From assembly GCA_002205965.3 (NCBI GenBank), contig NADL03000148.1, positions 62,001-126,000 of the forward strand: 64,000 nucleotides of DNA. The letters run 5' to 3'. Below the pieces are notes generated by a model. It was not told where the DNA came from, made no database searches, and was given only the letters and a program-made list of their open reading frames with translations. Positions 32,335-42,700 of the stretch are shown here, piece after piece. Both the position numbers and the translations under genes were made by a program. Source of the DNA: Kappaphycus alvarezii. Taxonomy: Eukaryota > Rhodophyta > Florideophyceae > Gigartinales > Solieriaceae. Numbering within the stretch: the stretch's first letter is position 1; the number at the start of each line of letters is the position of its first letter.

Positions 32335-32409
32335 GGGCCCATAGCTCAGCGGTAGAGCCGTCGGCTCATAACCGATAGGTCGTAGGTTCGATCCCTACTG
32401 GGCCCACCA
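32335..32409 (+). tRNA. tRNA with CAT anticodon (tRNA-Met, or tRNA-Ile2)
   Basis: A full cloverleaf can be drawn. Acceptor GGGCCCA (32335-32341) pairs with TGGGCCC (32399-32405). D stem GCTC/GAGC. Anticodon stem GTCGG (32360-32364) with CCGAT, loop CTCATAA with CAT at 32367-32369. T arm GTAGG TTCGATC CCTAC. The discriminator is A and CCA is encoded. The D loop is short (7 bases). The first pair G-C in the acceptor excludes a typical initiator tRNA; elongator Met or lysidine-modified Ile cannot be told apart by eye. Confidence 0.95.
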
Positions 32410-32426
32410 CATAGCTAGGAGATGCG

Positions 32427-33215
32427 GTGCTAAAGCAGCTTCGAGCTCTCTACGAGCTCCAGACGATCGACGCAGAAATAAGAGACATCGACAGCGAACT
32501 TGCGGAGCTGCCGTCTAAGCTTAGGCAGCTCCAGTCGCGTGCGGACAGCCTTCAGAAAATGGTCGAAGAGATCGGTGATGAGCAGACTGTCACTGACCGT
32601 GAAGCGAGGACGATCGAGGGGCAGGTTCAGACCGAATCCCTCAAGGTTCGAAAGTGGGAGCATCGGCTCAACGATATTCGTAACCAACGGGAGTATATGG
32701 CGCTCTCTCGGGAGGTTGAGGCTTCGAAGAGGCAGAATCGAGACCTTGAGGATCAGATCGGCGAACTGCGAAAACGCAGCGACGAGTTTGACGAGCGCGT
32801 CGAAGAATTGCTGAATCAGATCTCGGCGATCGAAAGCGAGGTCCAAAGCGAACGAGATGGTGTGGCGTTCAAATCGCAAGAGTTAGAAGCGGCCAGAGCT
32901 GACAAGGTTTCTAAACGTGAAGTTCTGCTGCCCACGGTCGACAAAAATCTCCTGCGAAAATACGATTTTATTCGCGGCAAACGCGCGGGGATCGGGATCT
33001 GTCAGGTCGTCGGCGGATGTTGCCAGGGTTGCTATATGCAGCTGCCGCCGCAGCTTTATAACGTGCTCCAACGCGGTGATTCCGCCGAACAGTGCCCGAG
33101 CTGCTCACGTTTGATGATATGGGAGCAATTTCTTGAGTCGCCACCCGCGGCTGCATCCGATGAAAGTTCGGAAAGTGGTGATAGCGTGAAGACTCCTGCC
33201 CGACTCGAAGCGTAA
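32427..33215 (+). CDS. C4-type zinc-ribbon coiled-coil protein (zf-RING_7 family)
   Basis: One of the few intact genes. GTG 32427 follows AGGAG by 4 bases. About the first 170 residues are an unbroken heptad-like coiled coil rich in Glu, Arg and Leu (LRALYELQTIDAEIRDID and so on). The C-terminal zinc ribbon has GCCQGC near residue 192 and QCPSCSRLM near residue 220, the two CxxC pairs of the family. A Ser/Asp/Glu-rich tail ends it. Homologues are near universal in bacteria; the family is linked to nucleic-acid-related processes but no reaction is known. It lies 17 bases behind the tRNA and in front of the convergent RNase P RNA. Confidence 0.85.
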   Translation: MLKQLRALYELQTIDAEIRDIDSELAELPSKLRQLQSRADSLQKMVEEIGDEQTVTDREARTIEGQVQTESLKVRKWEHRLNDIRNQREYMALSREVEASKRQNRDLEDQIGELRKRSDEFDERVEELLNQISAIESEVQSERDGVAFKSQELEAARADKVSKREVLLPTVDKNLLRKYDFIRGKRAGIGICQVVGGCCQGCYMQLPPQLYNVLQRGDSAEQCPSCSRLMIWEQFLESPPAAASDESSESGDSVKTPARLEA

Positions 33216-33261
33216 GCCCGGGCCGACGACGGCCTCGGGTTGGAGGCTCGGGCCGACGGTG

Positions 33262-33708
33262 GTTCAGGAAGTGGGCCGATAAGCCGAGTTCTGTCGTGGA
33301 CAGTCATTCATCTAGGCGAACGATCACTCATCCGCTCGTGCTGCCAACCCGAATCCGCCGGCGGGCAACCGGTATCGCCCAAAGACGACGTGGATCCCTA
33401 TTTGGCATTGCTCCAGGTGGGGTTTGCCCTGCCGACTTCGTCACCGAAGCCGCGGTGCGCTCTTACCGCACCTTTTCACCATGACCTCTTCGCCGCGACG
33501 CTTCCCCCATGGAGATCGCCTCGACTACCAAAGGCCGTTTCTTTTCTGTGGCACTTTCCGTCGGGTCGCCCCGCCTGGCCGTTAGCCAGCACCCTACCCT
33601 GTGGAGCTCGGACTTTCCTCTCGCTCTTACCTCGCTTTGGCGATGCGCTGAAAAACCCCATCGCCGCGCTCGGTTAGGGCCAGCGACTGTCTGGCCCACT
33701 TCCTGAAC
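33262..33708 (-). ncRNA. rnpB: RNase P RNA, bacterial type A
   Basis: Catalytic RNA that removes 5' leaders from tRNA precursors. On the minus strand the ends form stem P1: GTTCAGGAAGTGGGCC at 33708-33693 pairs with the exact complement at 33277-33262. Close to the 5' end GAGGAAAGTCCGAGCTCC (plus-strand complement at about 33604-33621) followed by ACAGGGTAGGGTGCTGG is the universal CR-I segment. Near the 3' end GACAGAACTCGGCTTATC (complement at 33278-33295) is the universal CR-V/P4 partner. A length of 447 bases suits type A. It appears uninterrupted and faces the zinc-ribbon gene. Confidence 0.96.
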
Positions 33709-33721
33709 GTCCTGACGACCT

Positions 33722-33751
33722 AGCATAGAAGAGCGCGATGGAATATGGAAA
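33722..33751 (-). promoter_or_regulatory. candidate promoter of rnpB
   Basis: On the minus strand TATGCT (33727-33722) is a good -10 element placed about 14 bases before the first base of stem P1. A weak -35, TTTCCA (33751-33746), lies 18 bases further up. The position fits the RNA 5' end; the -35 match is poor. Confidence 0.45.
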
Positions 33752-33803
33752 AACGCTTAACACCGATCCGGTAGAATCGAGCGGGTATACTTCGCTGAAG
33801 AAC

Positions 33804-34214
33804 TCATCGGTCTCCGATCGGGGTATCGTCTTCAAGGACACCTTCATGCGGCCCGGGTCGCGCCGCTCCGCCTTTCAGTTCTCCCTGATTATCGTAACGC
33901 CCGGCAAGCTCGTCGATGCGGGTCCGTGACCAAAGAGGGACCCCGGTGAGATACCCGGCTCGGCCCAGGAGATGGGCTGCGATAGGAGCGGTCGTCAAGA
34001 GAAATGCGACCCCAGCGACCACACGGGTTACCACTTCGAACTCTCTGGAAACGACCCCGACGGCCGATAGAATCAACCCGGCTCCCAAGGTACCCGCCTT
34101 GGTGGCTGCGTGCATACGCACGTAAAGATCAGGGAGGCGAACAAGACCGATCGAGGCGATCAGAGAAAAGACCGCGCCGGTTATCAACAGAAGGCTACCG
34201 ATCCAAGCGCTCAT
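33804..34214 (-). CDS. mrpG: Mrp antiporter subunit G
   Basis: Small membrane subunit of the Mrp Na+/H+ antiporter. The gene is intact with ATG at 34214. Three membrane segments are visible: WIGSLLLITGAVFSLIASIGL, then AGTLGAGLILSAVGVV and VVAGVAFLLTTAPIAAHLL. The family motif GLVRLPDLYVRMHAATKAGT lies between the first and second. A polar tail of about 40 residues follows, longer than usual. Its start overlaps the stop of mrpF by four bases, so it is translated in series as the last gene of the operon. It ends about 50 bases before the rnpB promoter. Confidence 0.92.
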   Translation of the reverse strand: MSAWIGSLLLITGAVFSLIASIGLVRLPDLYVRMHAATKAGTLGAGLILSAVGVVSREFEVVTRVVAGVAFLLTTAPIAAHLLGRAGYLTGVPLWSRTRIDELAGRYDNQGELKGGAARPGPHEGVLEDDTPIGDR

Positions 34215-34525
34215 GGGTTGTCATCGTGAGGGTCAAAGATCGGATCTCGAACGCCGTGCCGATAGACATAGCGCGCAAAAGCGACGGTTGATAAGAATCC
34301 GACCAAAGCTAAGGCTATGGCTACATCGACGTAGGCGTCTTCCCCGGTCTCCGCGGCGACAACCGAGACGAAGCCGATGCCAAGAAGAGTCATCGTGTCA
34401 AGGGCAACAACACGATCAGCCACGGATGGTCCACTCAGAAGGCGAAAACTGGTGAGCCCGAAGGATACCAGGAGCGCGGCGAGCGCGAAATGAACCGCTA
34501 CCTCGAACACGACTGCGCCGCTCAT
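34211..34525 (-). CDS. mrpF: Mrp antiporter subunit F
   Basis: Intact, 104 residues. Membrane segments in VHFALAALLVSFGLTSFRLL, DTMTLLGIGFVSVVAA and VDVAIALALVGFLSTVAFARY. The motif LLSGPSVADRVVALDT is the conserved loop of this subunit. Overlaps by four bases with mrpE on one side and mrpG on the other. Needed for assembly of the Mrp complex in known systems. Confidence 0.92.
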   Translation of the reverse strand: MSGAVVFEVAVHFALAALLVSFGLTSFRLLSGPSVADRVVALDTMTLLGIGFVSVVAAETGEDAYVDVAIALALVGFLSTVAFARYVYRHGVRDPIFDPHDDNP

Positions 34526-34991
34526 CCAAGGGCCTCTGAGACCCGACGCTCAAAGCCCCTCTTGATCTCGTGGCGGAGGGCATCTGGGTCATCGATGTTC
34601 ATAGCGTGGACATAGAGTGTGGAGTTGTCTTTGGATATATCAATACTCAGTGTCCCCGGGGTGAGGCTGATCAGGTTGGCAAGGATCATGATTTCGATGT
34701 CACTTTCGAGAGTGAGAGGGATCGCGACAATTCCCGGACGAAAGTTAAGCGAGGGCCTCAACGTGTCGGCGGCTACACGAAACGCGGATCGTACCAGCTC
34801 CAACACGAACAGCCCGGCCAAGCGTATCACCAGATACGGGCGGTTAAACGAGCGCTTATCGAAACGATGGCGAACCGGCCAAAGCGCGATGTAGCCCATC
34901 ACAAAGCTATCGCGAGGTTGCTCCGTGAGTAGGTACCGGTGACTGCCGCCCACACCAGCGATAGAATTAAGTTCAGTAGAAAAAAATTCAT
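34522..34991 (-). CDS. mrpE: Mrp antiporter subunit E, one frameshift
   Basis: Start at 34991 gives MNFFLLNLILSLVWAAVTG. After a shift near 34910-34930 the reading continues IALW, RPYLVIRLAGLFVLELVRSAFRVA, then RPGIVAIPLTLESDIEIMILANLISLTPGTLSID, the core of subunit E (CHAP-like MnhE family), and YVHAMNIDDPD. Length near 155 residues is as expected. It starts four bases before the end of mrpD. One indel spoils the frame; the published-type overlap with mrpF is kept. Confidence 0.88.
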
Positions 34992-36521
34992 CGCAGCTGC
35001 CTGGTTGTGCTCGCTCGTGAGAACGTTTGACCCGGCGTATGGGTCAACTCGATGTGATCCGGGCTAAGGGCGTCGGCCGCACGGTTGGCGAAGCTCAAGA
35101 GGGTTTCGGGCAATGCGCCGAGACCGAGGGAAATAAACGCCAAAACAGCGATGGCCCAGGTGGCGACCCGGCAGTGGCCGGCCGGGCGAGCCTCGTCTTC
35201 CAGAGCCTCCATGGGGACGCCAAAAAACCAGAGAGAACGTTCGCGCGACGGCTATCAGTGTGACCAGGCTCGATAGTACCATCGCCGCGACAGCGAGGAA
35301 GTTCTCCGCGCGCAAGCCTTCTCGGATCAGATATAATTTCGGCCAAAAGCCAGTGAATGGGTATTCCGCTGAGCGAGAGACCCAAGGCCAAGAAAAGTGC
35401 GGTCAACGCCGGCTTGCTAAGCGCGAGACCGGAGAGCTCTGAGAGCTCAGTACTGCCCCCGAAGCGAACCAACCAATCCAGCACTCATGACAAATCCCGC
35501 TGTCACCACGATGGAATGAACCATGTAGAGAATGCTTCCGAGCAGCCCATGGTGGCCCCCTAAAGCAAAACCAAGGCATAAAACCTGCACTGCTCATCAC
35601 CAAAAACGAGACCCAGCGGCGTAAGTCACTTTCGGCCAGCATGCCTAGCGCAGAGACTATCAATGTCAGTGATGCCCCCCATACCAGAATATCCGTGGCG
35701 ATGAGGGCCCGGCCGGCGAATACCGTCGTGACGATACGCAGGAGCGCGTAGACCCCAACTTTCGTTAGAAGTGCGCCAAAAAAAGCGGCGATGGTGGCTC
35801 CGGCCGTGTGGTATGAGGCCGGAAGCCAAAAAGACAGAGGAAATAAAGCGGATTTCATCGCGAGAGCTGAAACCAAGAGTATCGCGATGGTTTGAAGGTC
35901 GCCGAATCCGCAAGTTCGGACACCTTCGCGGCAAGGTGCCCCATATTCAGGGTACCCGTCATACCGTAGAGCATGCTGATCGAAATCAGCAGGAGCGTGG
36001 TGGCCAACAGATTCGGGATCGCATATTTGAGCGCTCCATCCAGCTGCTCGCGATTCCCCTCCAACACGAGAAGACCCAAAGCTGTGATGAGTGTCACTTC
36101 AAACCAAACATAGAGATTGAAGATATCCTCGGTGAGAAGCGCACCGGCGACTCCGGTCAAGAGCACCATGAGTAAGGGCACAAACCCGGAGTGGCGTTTA
36201 TTTTCCGGACGAACCGAAAGACCGAAGAGAAAAATAGTCAACGCCGTTCCGCTCGCCGTCAACGCGAGGCCTGCTCCGAGCGCGTCGGCGACGAAGGTCA
36301 CACCAAACGGAGCGCTCCATCCACCCATCGCCATCGACACGGATCCGGCATCGGTGACTCGAATGAACAGAAGCACCGCCGCGATGAATTGACCGCTGCA
36401 ACCGAAAAGAGCGATGACACTTTGTACACGCGGTCGCCCCCAAGCGATGACCGCAACTCGCAGCGGCGAGGGCCGGTATCAGCAGGGGCCAGGTGACCAG
36501 CCACTCGGTTGTGTCAGACAT
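34988..36521 (-). CDS. mrpD: Mrp antiporter subunit D (complex I NuoM/N-like)
   Basis: Proton-conducting subunit related to the antiporter-like subunits of respiratory complex I. Start at 36521 reads MSDTTEWLVTWPLLIPALAAA. Conserved parts: GVTFVADALGAGLALTASG, then LLTEDIFNLYVWFEVTLI (the DIFNLYVWFE motif), ALKYAIPNLLATTLLL, then after a shift near 35890 MKSALFPLSFWLPASYHTA near 35800-35860, with the lysine-containing transmembrane helix, and FFGALLTKVGVYALLRI. The C-terminus ends at 34988. Shifts near 36440, 35890, 35560-35600, 35460 and 35210. About 510 residues fits. Confidence 0.9.
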
Positions 36522-36529
36522 CGCTTCCC

Positions 36530-36895
36530 TCAAGTTCGGTTGACTCGCGTTCGGTTCGGCGGCGCGTAAGGCGTCGGTGTCCAAGGTCCCGAGCTCCTCA
36601 AAGATCCGATAGACGAGACGAGGAGAAAACAGAAGAGCGAAAAACTGATGACAATCGCGGTCAGAATAAGTGCCTGCGGTACAGGGTTCGCGATCGTGGT
36701 GCCTGCACCCTCCGCTGCCGGCGCAATGAGTGGAGGCGTCTCGCGAGTTAGACGGCCGGTGATGAAGATCAGGAGATGGGTTCCATTGCCGAGGATAAAG
36801 ATCCCCAAGAGCATTCGAATCGCCCACCGGCTGAGCACAAGATAGACCGCAAACGCGATGAGGATCCCGGAGACGATGGCAAAAGGTGCCTCCAT
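36530..36895 (-). CDS. mrpC: Mrp antiporter subunit C (NuoK-like)
   Basis: ATG 36895 overlaps the stop of mrpB in TAATG. Three membrane segments (APFAIVSGILIAFAVYLVL, LLGIFILGNGTHLLIF, ALILTAIVISFSLFCFLLV) and the motif NPVPQALILTAIVI identify subunit C. In a neighbouring frame the end reads YRIFEELGTLDTDALRA, which looks more like the family tail, so an indel near 36615 is likely. The stop used here (36530) lies nine bases before the mrpD start. Confidence 0.9.
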   Translation of the reverse strand: MEAPFAIVSGILIAFAVYLVLSRWAIRMLLGIFILGNGTHLLIFITGRLTRETPPLIAPAAEGAGTTIANPVPQALILTAIVISFSLFCFLLVSSIGSLRSSGPWTPTPYAPPNRTRVNRT

Positions 36896-37308
36896 TACTC
36901 ACATTCCTCGAGCGCGAGCACGATCTCGGTAATGGTACCCAAGACGACGAGATAGACCCCGATATCGAAGGTGACCACCGTCGAAAAGATACCGGCATCG
37001 GGGCAAATTCCGGAAACCACACCACAACCCAGAGAGTAGTTCTTCACCGACGAAGAATGACACTAAACCACTGAGTACCGATAGAAGGAGGCCTGAACCG
37101 GCGAGAATGATCGGTGAGCTCCGCAGGACTCTGCGGACCGTCTCGGCACCGTCCGAGATCACAAGGATCGCCAGAGACGATGCACCGATAAGGCCCCCGA
37201 TAAATCCCCCGCCGGCTCGTTGTGGCCTCGCAGGAGGACGTAGAGCGAGAAAAGACCGGTCAAGCCGACGAGTCCGGGAGCCGCAGTACGAAGGATGAGC
37301 GAATTCAT
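36895..37308 (-). CDS. mrpB: Mrp antiporter subunit B
   Basis: Start at 37308 (ATGA overlap with the mrpA stop) gives [20 protein letters not shown]. After one shift near 37210 comes AGGGFIGGLIGASSLAILV, the conserved MnhB segment, then GSGLLLSVLSGLVSFFVGEE, and after shifts near 36985-37010 TFDIGVYLVVLGTITEIVLA. The length of about 137 residues is typical. The stop TAA overlaps the mrpC start. Confidence 0.88.
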
Positions 37309-39654
37309 GAAATACTTTTCTCCGCGGCCTGTCTTCTCGCTCGGCGCAGTAGGGCGAGCACCGCAACACCGGTACTCATCACCACCATGATTTCACCCAT
37401 GGTGTCGATGGCGCGAAAGTCGACGAGGATCACATTGACGATGTTTCGACCGTGAGCTTCACGATAGCTTTTTTCTTCGAAGTACGTATGCAGTGATGGA
37501 TCGAGGGGAGTGTCGATCACCATCCATAGGTTACCGTCACCACCACGCCAATGACTAAGGCCAGGAAACCGTCGGTGACGTGGCGCATTGAGGTTCGTCG
37601 GTCTCGACCGTCGACCGGCAGGTGGGTGAGCACCAGCGCCAATACCACCACCGAGAGCGTCTCAACCATCAGTTGGGTGAAAGCCAGATCTGGACCCCCA
37701 AAAGAAGAAGAAACGTGAGGGCAACCGAAAGGCCGAGCACACCCATCGAGAGGATCGCCGGCAATCGCGATGATGAGAGGATGATGACGGTTGCGCTCAA
37801 GATCGTCAGCGCTCCGATCCCCCAAACATGAAAGTCGGCATGACCCCAAGCTGGCAGCGCTCCAGGAAAACCAAAGCTCACCGTCGTGACGGCGGTACCA
37901 CGGCGATCACCACGATCATCAGATGCATGTAGTGGCGTAACAGGCCGGTTTGAATCCAGCAGCTGATCGCGCGAGCCAACCGAGTCGCGACATTTAGCGT
38001 CGCATCGTAGAGCGCATCAAAACTCCACGCCATCTTCGGCCAGCTCGCTTGCACCGCGTTGAACTTCATGAACAGTGCCGCTCCGAGGGCAATGGTTACA
38101 AGGCTTGCTATAAGCGGCGGGTGAAGCCCCGGAATCAGGTGGAGTTCGACCGGCAGTTCCCGTCCAGCAACGGTAGCGATCGCCGGAGCGAGCAGCGCCT
38201 CGACCGTCGTGGAGCTCGTCAATCCCATCATCAATCCGAGGACACCGAGAACGAGAGCGCCAAGCCACAGCCCTACCGATCCCTCGCCGCCTCGCGCTTC
38301 ATGCCTCGTCTCGCCAACAAAGGGCGAAATGCCGGCGGCGAGGGCCGCTGCCATCATGCAGGCGTTAGCGACGATCGTGAGCGCTGTGATCGCCGCATTT
38401 GCCGACGATAAGGTTGCCGCGTAGGTGACTTCTTTGGCGAGAAATCCGGCGAAGGGTGGCAAGCCACTCATAGACAGAGCGCCAAGAGCCCCCGCCGCCG
38501 CGGTGATCGGCATGGCGCGGCGCAGGCCACGTAGCTCGGTCAAATCACGGTACCCGCCTGATGGTCGACGGCGCCGGCGACCATGAACAGCGCCCCTTTG
38601 AAGCAGGCGTGGGCTACGAGATACACCATGCTCGCTTCGATCGCTTGGTCGCTGCCGATCCCCAGAAGCATCACCATGAGACCCAGACTCGAGACGGTGG
38701 TCTGAGCTAGGATCTGCTTCAGGTCGCGCTTGCTGAGCGCCAGAAGCGCTCCGAGCAGAAAGCTGACCGTGCCGACGCTGATGAGCGTGACACTCCACCA
38801 GGACGTAGCGCCCAAGATCGGGTGTAGCCGCGCCAGGAGATAGACTCCGGCTTTCACCATCGCGCCGAATGCAGATACGCACTGACCGGCGTCGGGGCTT
38901 CCATCGCGTTGGGTAGCCAAAAGTGAAACGGAAATTGCGCTGATTTTGTGAAGGCTCCCGCCGCCAAACACGAGCACCACGGGATACAGCGCGGCGCTGC
39001 GTATGCTCTCAGCTGCTTCGAGCATCGCGTCGAAGTTGTAGGATCCGGCGAGCTCGCCGAGCCAGATGAGGCCAACCAAAAGCAAGAGACCGCCACCCCC
39101 GGTGACGGCAAGTGATTGCAGCGCCGCTCTTCTGGCAGATCGACGCTCATGGTCAAAGCCGATGAGCAGAAACGAGCAGACAGAAGTCAGCTCCCAGAAG
39201 ACAAAGAGTGTGATGGTATCCCCGGCGAGAACCACCCCGAGCATCGAGCCCATAAATGCTAGGATGAGAGCGAGAAAGTAGCCGAGCCGCCGGTTTCGGC
39301 CGATGTAGGCGTTGGCGTACAGGAGAACCAGGGTGCCGACCCCGTGACCAAACAGGGTGAACATCGCGCTCAATCCATCGATCTGCAGCGAAAGCCCAGA
39401 CCGAGACTCGGAGCCCAGGAGGTGGTGATGCGAAGTGCGTCTTTGCCATGGATCGGCAGGAAACTCAGCGTGAAAATGATGCTCAGGGCGGCAACGCCAG
39501 CCGCGAGCAGCCAGACGCGCTCTGCGGGGGTGCATCGGACCAACACCGGCGCAAGAAACGCCAGCGCGAAGGGGAGAAAAACCGTCGCGGCGGGCAATAG
39601 ACGCTCGAGAGTGCCCATATAGATGTCCTCGCCTAGCACGACATCGACATGCAA
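37305..39654 (-). CDS. mrpA: Mrp antiporter subunit A (NuoL-like)
   Basis: Largest subunit, related to NuoL with an added C-terminal domain. The start is ATG 39654 or, in the same frame, 39618 ([17 protein letters not shown]). Motifs: [60 protein letters not shown] with the following AYLHSA, and [14 protein letters not shown]. The middle has [17 protein letters not shown]. The C-terminal part carries the MbhD/E-like segment [21 protein letters not shown] near 37620-37690 and [19 protein letters not shown] near 37390-37450. Shifts near 39400, 38950, 38890, 38550, 37890 and 37510-37690. About 780 residues is right for MrpA. Its start is 41 bases behind tatC. Confidence 0.92.
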
Positions 39655-39695
39655 TGCGACCGGGTACGACTCGTACTGCTCAAATCAAAAGAGAA

Positions 39696-40439
39696 TTATC
39701 GATCCTCGTGACTTCGCCGATAAAGCAGCTTGCCCCCGATGATCCCGAGTTCCCAGAATACGATGAGTGGCGCCGCCATCATAGCCTGAGTCATGGGCGA
39801 GGGATCGGTGAGCAGCGCGCCGAGCACTACTGCGCAGACCGCCCAGTACTTGCGAAAACGGGCATAGAGCGCGGGTCGACGATCTGAGCGGCCGACAGGA
39901 TCCACATCGCAAGCGGCAACTCGAACACGATCCCGAATCCGAGCAGCAGTTTCGTCACCAGGGCGAAGTAGCGCTCAACGGCGTAGTTGGCCTCAACGTT
40001 GTCCGGAACCAAACCGGTCAAAAACTCGAAGGCGTTGGGGATCACGATATAGAAGCCGAAGGCGCCGCCGCCGACAAAGAAAAGCGTCCCGAGAACAATG
40101 AAGGGCACGACCCAACGCTTCTCGGTGGTATAGAGTCCCGGGGCGACGAACAGCCAGATCTGAAGCAAGATCCACGGGGCCGAAATAAAGAGTGACGCGA
40201 AGAGCGCTAGCTTCAGGTAGATCACGAACATCTCGATAGGGTCGAGTACCTGGAGCTGTTGGTCGGTGATGTCGCGCAGCGGGGTTTGCAACCACTCAAA
40301 CAGCATCGGTGCGATCGCCATGCAGGCGAAAGCTGCGAAGAGCACAACGCCGAGCGTCCACATCAAACGTTTTTCGAAGTTCGTCGAGATGGTCGAATAG
40401 AGGCATCTCCCGGAGCTCCTCGCGGCTGGCGATCGTCAT
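39696..40439 (-). CDS. tatC: Sec-independent protein translocase TatC
   Basis: Six-helix receptor of the Tat system that binds twin-arginine signal peptides of folded proteins. Start 40439 gives MTIASREELREMPLFDHLDELRK (broken by a shift near 40368 at the lysine), the conserved N-terminal HLDELR motif. Membrane segments follow: LGVVLFAAFACMAIAP, YLKLALFASLFISAPWILL, PFIVLGTLFFVGGGAFGFY and LGFGIVFELPLAMWILS with the FELP motif. The C-terminus reads APLIVFWELGIIGGKLLYR. A second shift lies near 39870. About 247 residues is normal. ATG overlaps the stop of tatB. Confidence 0.93.
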
Positions 40440-40788
40440 GGGCGATCCGAAGAGTTACCGTTGACACGGGGAGCCAACGAGGGATGAGAATCCGGCGACA
40501 CGGGGGCATTGACCGTCTCTTCGGAGCTGCTCTCATCGGTTCCGTTCGTTCGTTGCGTTTCGGTTGCGGCGATGGCGCGATTCTGGCCGCGAGGGCGCTC
40601 TGGCGCTCACGGTTTTCGTGGGCGTCGGCCTCCTGCTCGAGGGTGACTTGAAAGTCCTGAGCAACCCGACGAAATTCGCGCAGGCTCCGCCCGAGCTGCT
40701 TCGCCACAAGCGGAAGCTTACGCGGACCCAGAACAATCAGGGCCACCGCCAGAATAAGCACGATTTCGCCAAGACCAAAGCCAAACAT
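40436..40788 (-). CDS. tatB: Sec-independent protein translocase TatA/B-type subunit (TatB-like)
   Basis: ATG 40788 gives FGFGLGEIVLILAVALIVLG, one membrane helix with a glutamate near position 8 as in TatB, then the hinge GPRKLP and an amphipathic helix AKQLGRSLREFRRVAQDF. The TatB-like LGP hinge, rather than FG, speaks for TatB. A polar tail follows, in another frame after a shift near 40550, and ends in NGNSSDRP with the stop overlapping the tatC start (ATGA). No separate tatA is in the window; this protein may serve both roles or tatA lies elsewhere. Confidence 0.85.
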
Positions 40789-40796
40789 GGTCAACT

Positions 40797-42458
40797 CTAA
40801 GCGCTCCATCGCTCGAATACACTTTGCAGCTCTTGTAGCGCGGCAACGCTGCGCTGTCCCGCAGAATCGGCGCGATCGTATGCCATGGCGACCCGGTCGT
40901 GACTCTCCTGGTTGCGCCGTTGGGCTTCGCTGATGCCTCGACCATCTCGCGTATATTATCGATCGATTCGGTCATCTGCCGGCCGCCACGATTCTGCTTT
41001 CCGTGCTGCGCTCCACGCGGGAGGTGATGATCTTCATACTGTCTGAGCTTTTCATGATTTGTTCGGCGCCCTTAGCTTGCTCGGCGGTGGCTAAAGCGAT
41101 TTGCTGGACGGTTTCGGCGATGCGGCTGATGGCATTGGTGACCTGCTTCGAACCCTTGGCTTGCTCCACCGTGGCTTGGGCGATGGCTTTGATCATCAGG
41201 GTTGAGCGCTTGGGCTATCGACGATCTTACGAAGCGCGTCTTCGGCATTGTGCCCCAAGCGGACTCCTTCCTCGACGTTCTCTACCCCTGGGACATCACC
41301 GCGATCGCATTGCGCGAGGCATTTTGCACGGTCTTGATCAGCTCGGCGATCTCCTTGGTTGACGAGCCGGTGCGCTCGGCTAAAGCCTTGATCTCGTCGG
41401 CGACCACAGCGAATCCGCGTCCATGCTCCCCTGCCTGAGCGGCATGATGGCGGCATTCAGCGCGAGCAAATTGGTCTGCTCGGCGACATCGTCGATGACC
41501 GTGAGAATGTTACCGATCTCGTCGATTTTCTGCCCCAAGCTTCCGATCACCTCGGCGGCGACGCGGCTGGAGTCCTTGATCTTGTCGATGCCCTGGATCG
41601 TTTTATTGATCGCATTGACACCGGTGGCGGCGTCATTGCTCACCGTTTCGGAAAGCTTCGAGGTCTCGTTGGCGTTGGTTTCGACTTGGCTGATCGAGAC
41701 GTCCATTTGATTCATCGACGCGCGGTTTCCTCGGCGGCGGCCGAAAGCTCTTCGATGTTGCGCGCTACCTCTTTGACCGAAAACGTCATCTCTTCGATGG
41801 CGGTGGTGGTTTCTTGGACGCTAATGCTCAAACTCGCAATATTTTCAGTCACTTCGTTGTTGATCGCGACCATCTGCAAGATGCTCGATGACGTCGACTC
41901 TGCGCTGCGGGACAAACCTTCGACGTTGTCGCCGATGACGTGTTGAGCGCCCAACCCGTCGTGGACAGCGCGGTCGAGTTGGAGCACCGACTCCATATGG
42001 CGCTGCATCGACGAGCTCACCGAGTCGAGGTGGTGGCGAAATTCGTCGAGCTCGGGGGCGTCTTGGGGAGGCTTGCCCAGTTCTGCACCCGATGGATTCA
42101 GGGCGTCTGCCAGCACGTTGAGCGCGTCATCGCCGAGACCCCATACCTCTCTGGCCTCCCGAATTGCCCGATCCGAGTCGCCTTGGAGCAGTGCGGCAGC
42201 GAAATGATCGCTGCTTCGAATTCTCGTGGAGCTCTGCAGCCGCAACCAGAGGATCGCAGCGCTTGCTGCGACGCCTACGAGAGCAAAAACCAAGACCAGC
42301 TGTCCGGCTCGATGCGCCGCCGCCGCGGCTTGGACGCTGAGCTGCGCCGCATCGCTACGCGTGATGATGAAGCCAAGCACCGAGACGACTGCCGCAGGTA
42401 GGCTCGCCCAAGCGACCGTAGAGCCGGCATGCGACGAGCGATTCGGATGATCTGCCAA
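40797..42458 (-). CDS. methyl-accepting chemotaxis protein, frameshifted
   Basis: Sensory transducer. A TTG at 42458 opens two hydrophobic segments ([18 protein letters not shown] and [19 protein letters not shown]) with only about 20 residues between them, so there is almost no periplasmic sensor domain. The cytoplasmic part is long and helical: [34 protein letters not shown], then [17 protein letters not shown] near 41430-41490, the hairpin tip that contacts CheA/CheW. After shifts [20 protein letters not shown] follows. It ends at 40797. Shifts near 41720, 41430, 41290, 41190 and 40930. No cheA or cheW is near. It is followed 8 bases on by tatB, thus the first gene of the Tat-Mrp unit. Confidence 0.85.
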
Positions 42459-42700
42459 AACGAAGATTCCTTAAGATATTCCGAGCTACTCGGCGAAGCT
42501 TCGCCGTACGCTGGGGTTTCTCTCAATATATAGCCTAGGTCATCGTAACCCTGCCAGAAACGCCGCGCGATTCCGATCTCTTCGGGTGTTCGCAGCTTTC
42601 TGAAGCGTTGTGAATCCCCTGGCGTGTGCGGCCGTCGTCCGATGAACGGACCGAGCCGGCGGCTCGACATCGCGACGGCCTGAGGGCATGAGCGCTACTT

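Noticed and set aside
41940..42401. 153-codon plus-strand open frame inside the chemotaxis transducer
   Set aside because: It is the complement of the transducer's cytoplasmic helices and carries no motif of its own.
42275..42670. 131-codon minus-strand frame before the chemotaxis transducer
   Set aside because: The downstream half overlaps the transducer N-terminus in another frame. The upstream half might be a short protein, but there is no motif or ribosome site to support it.
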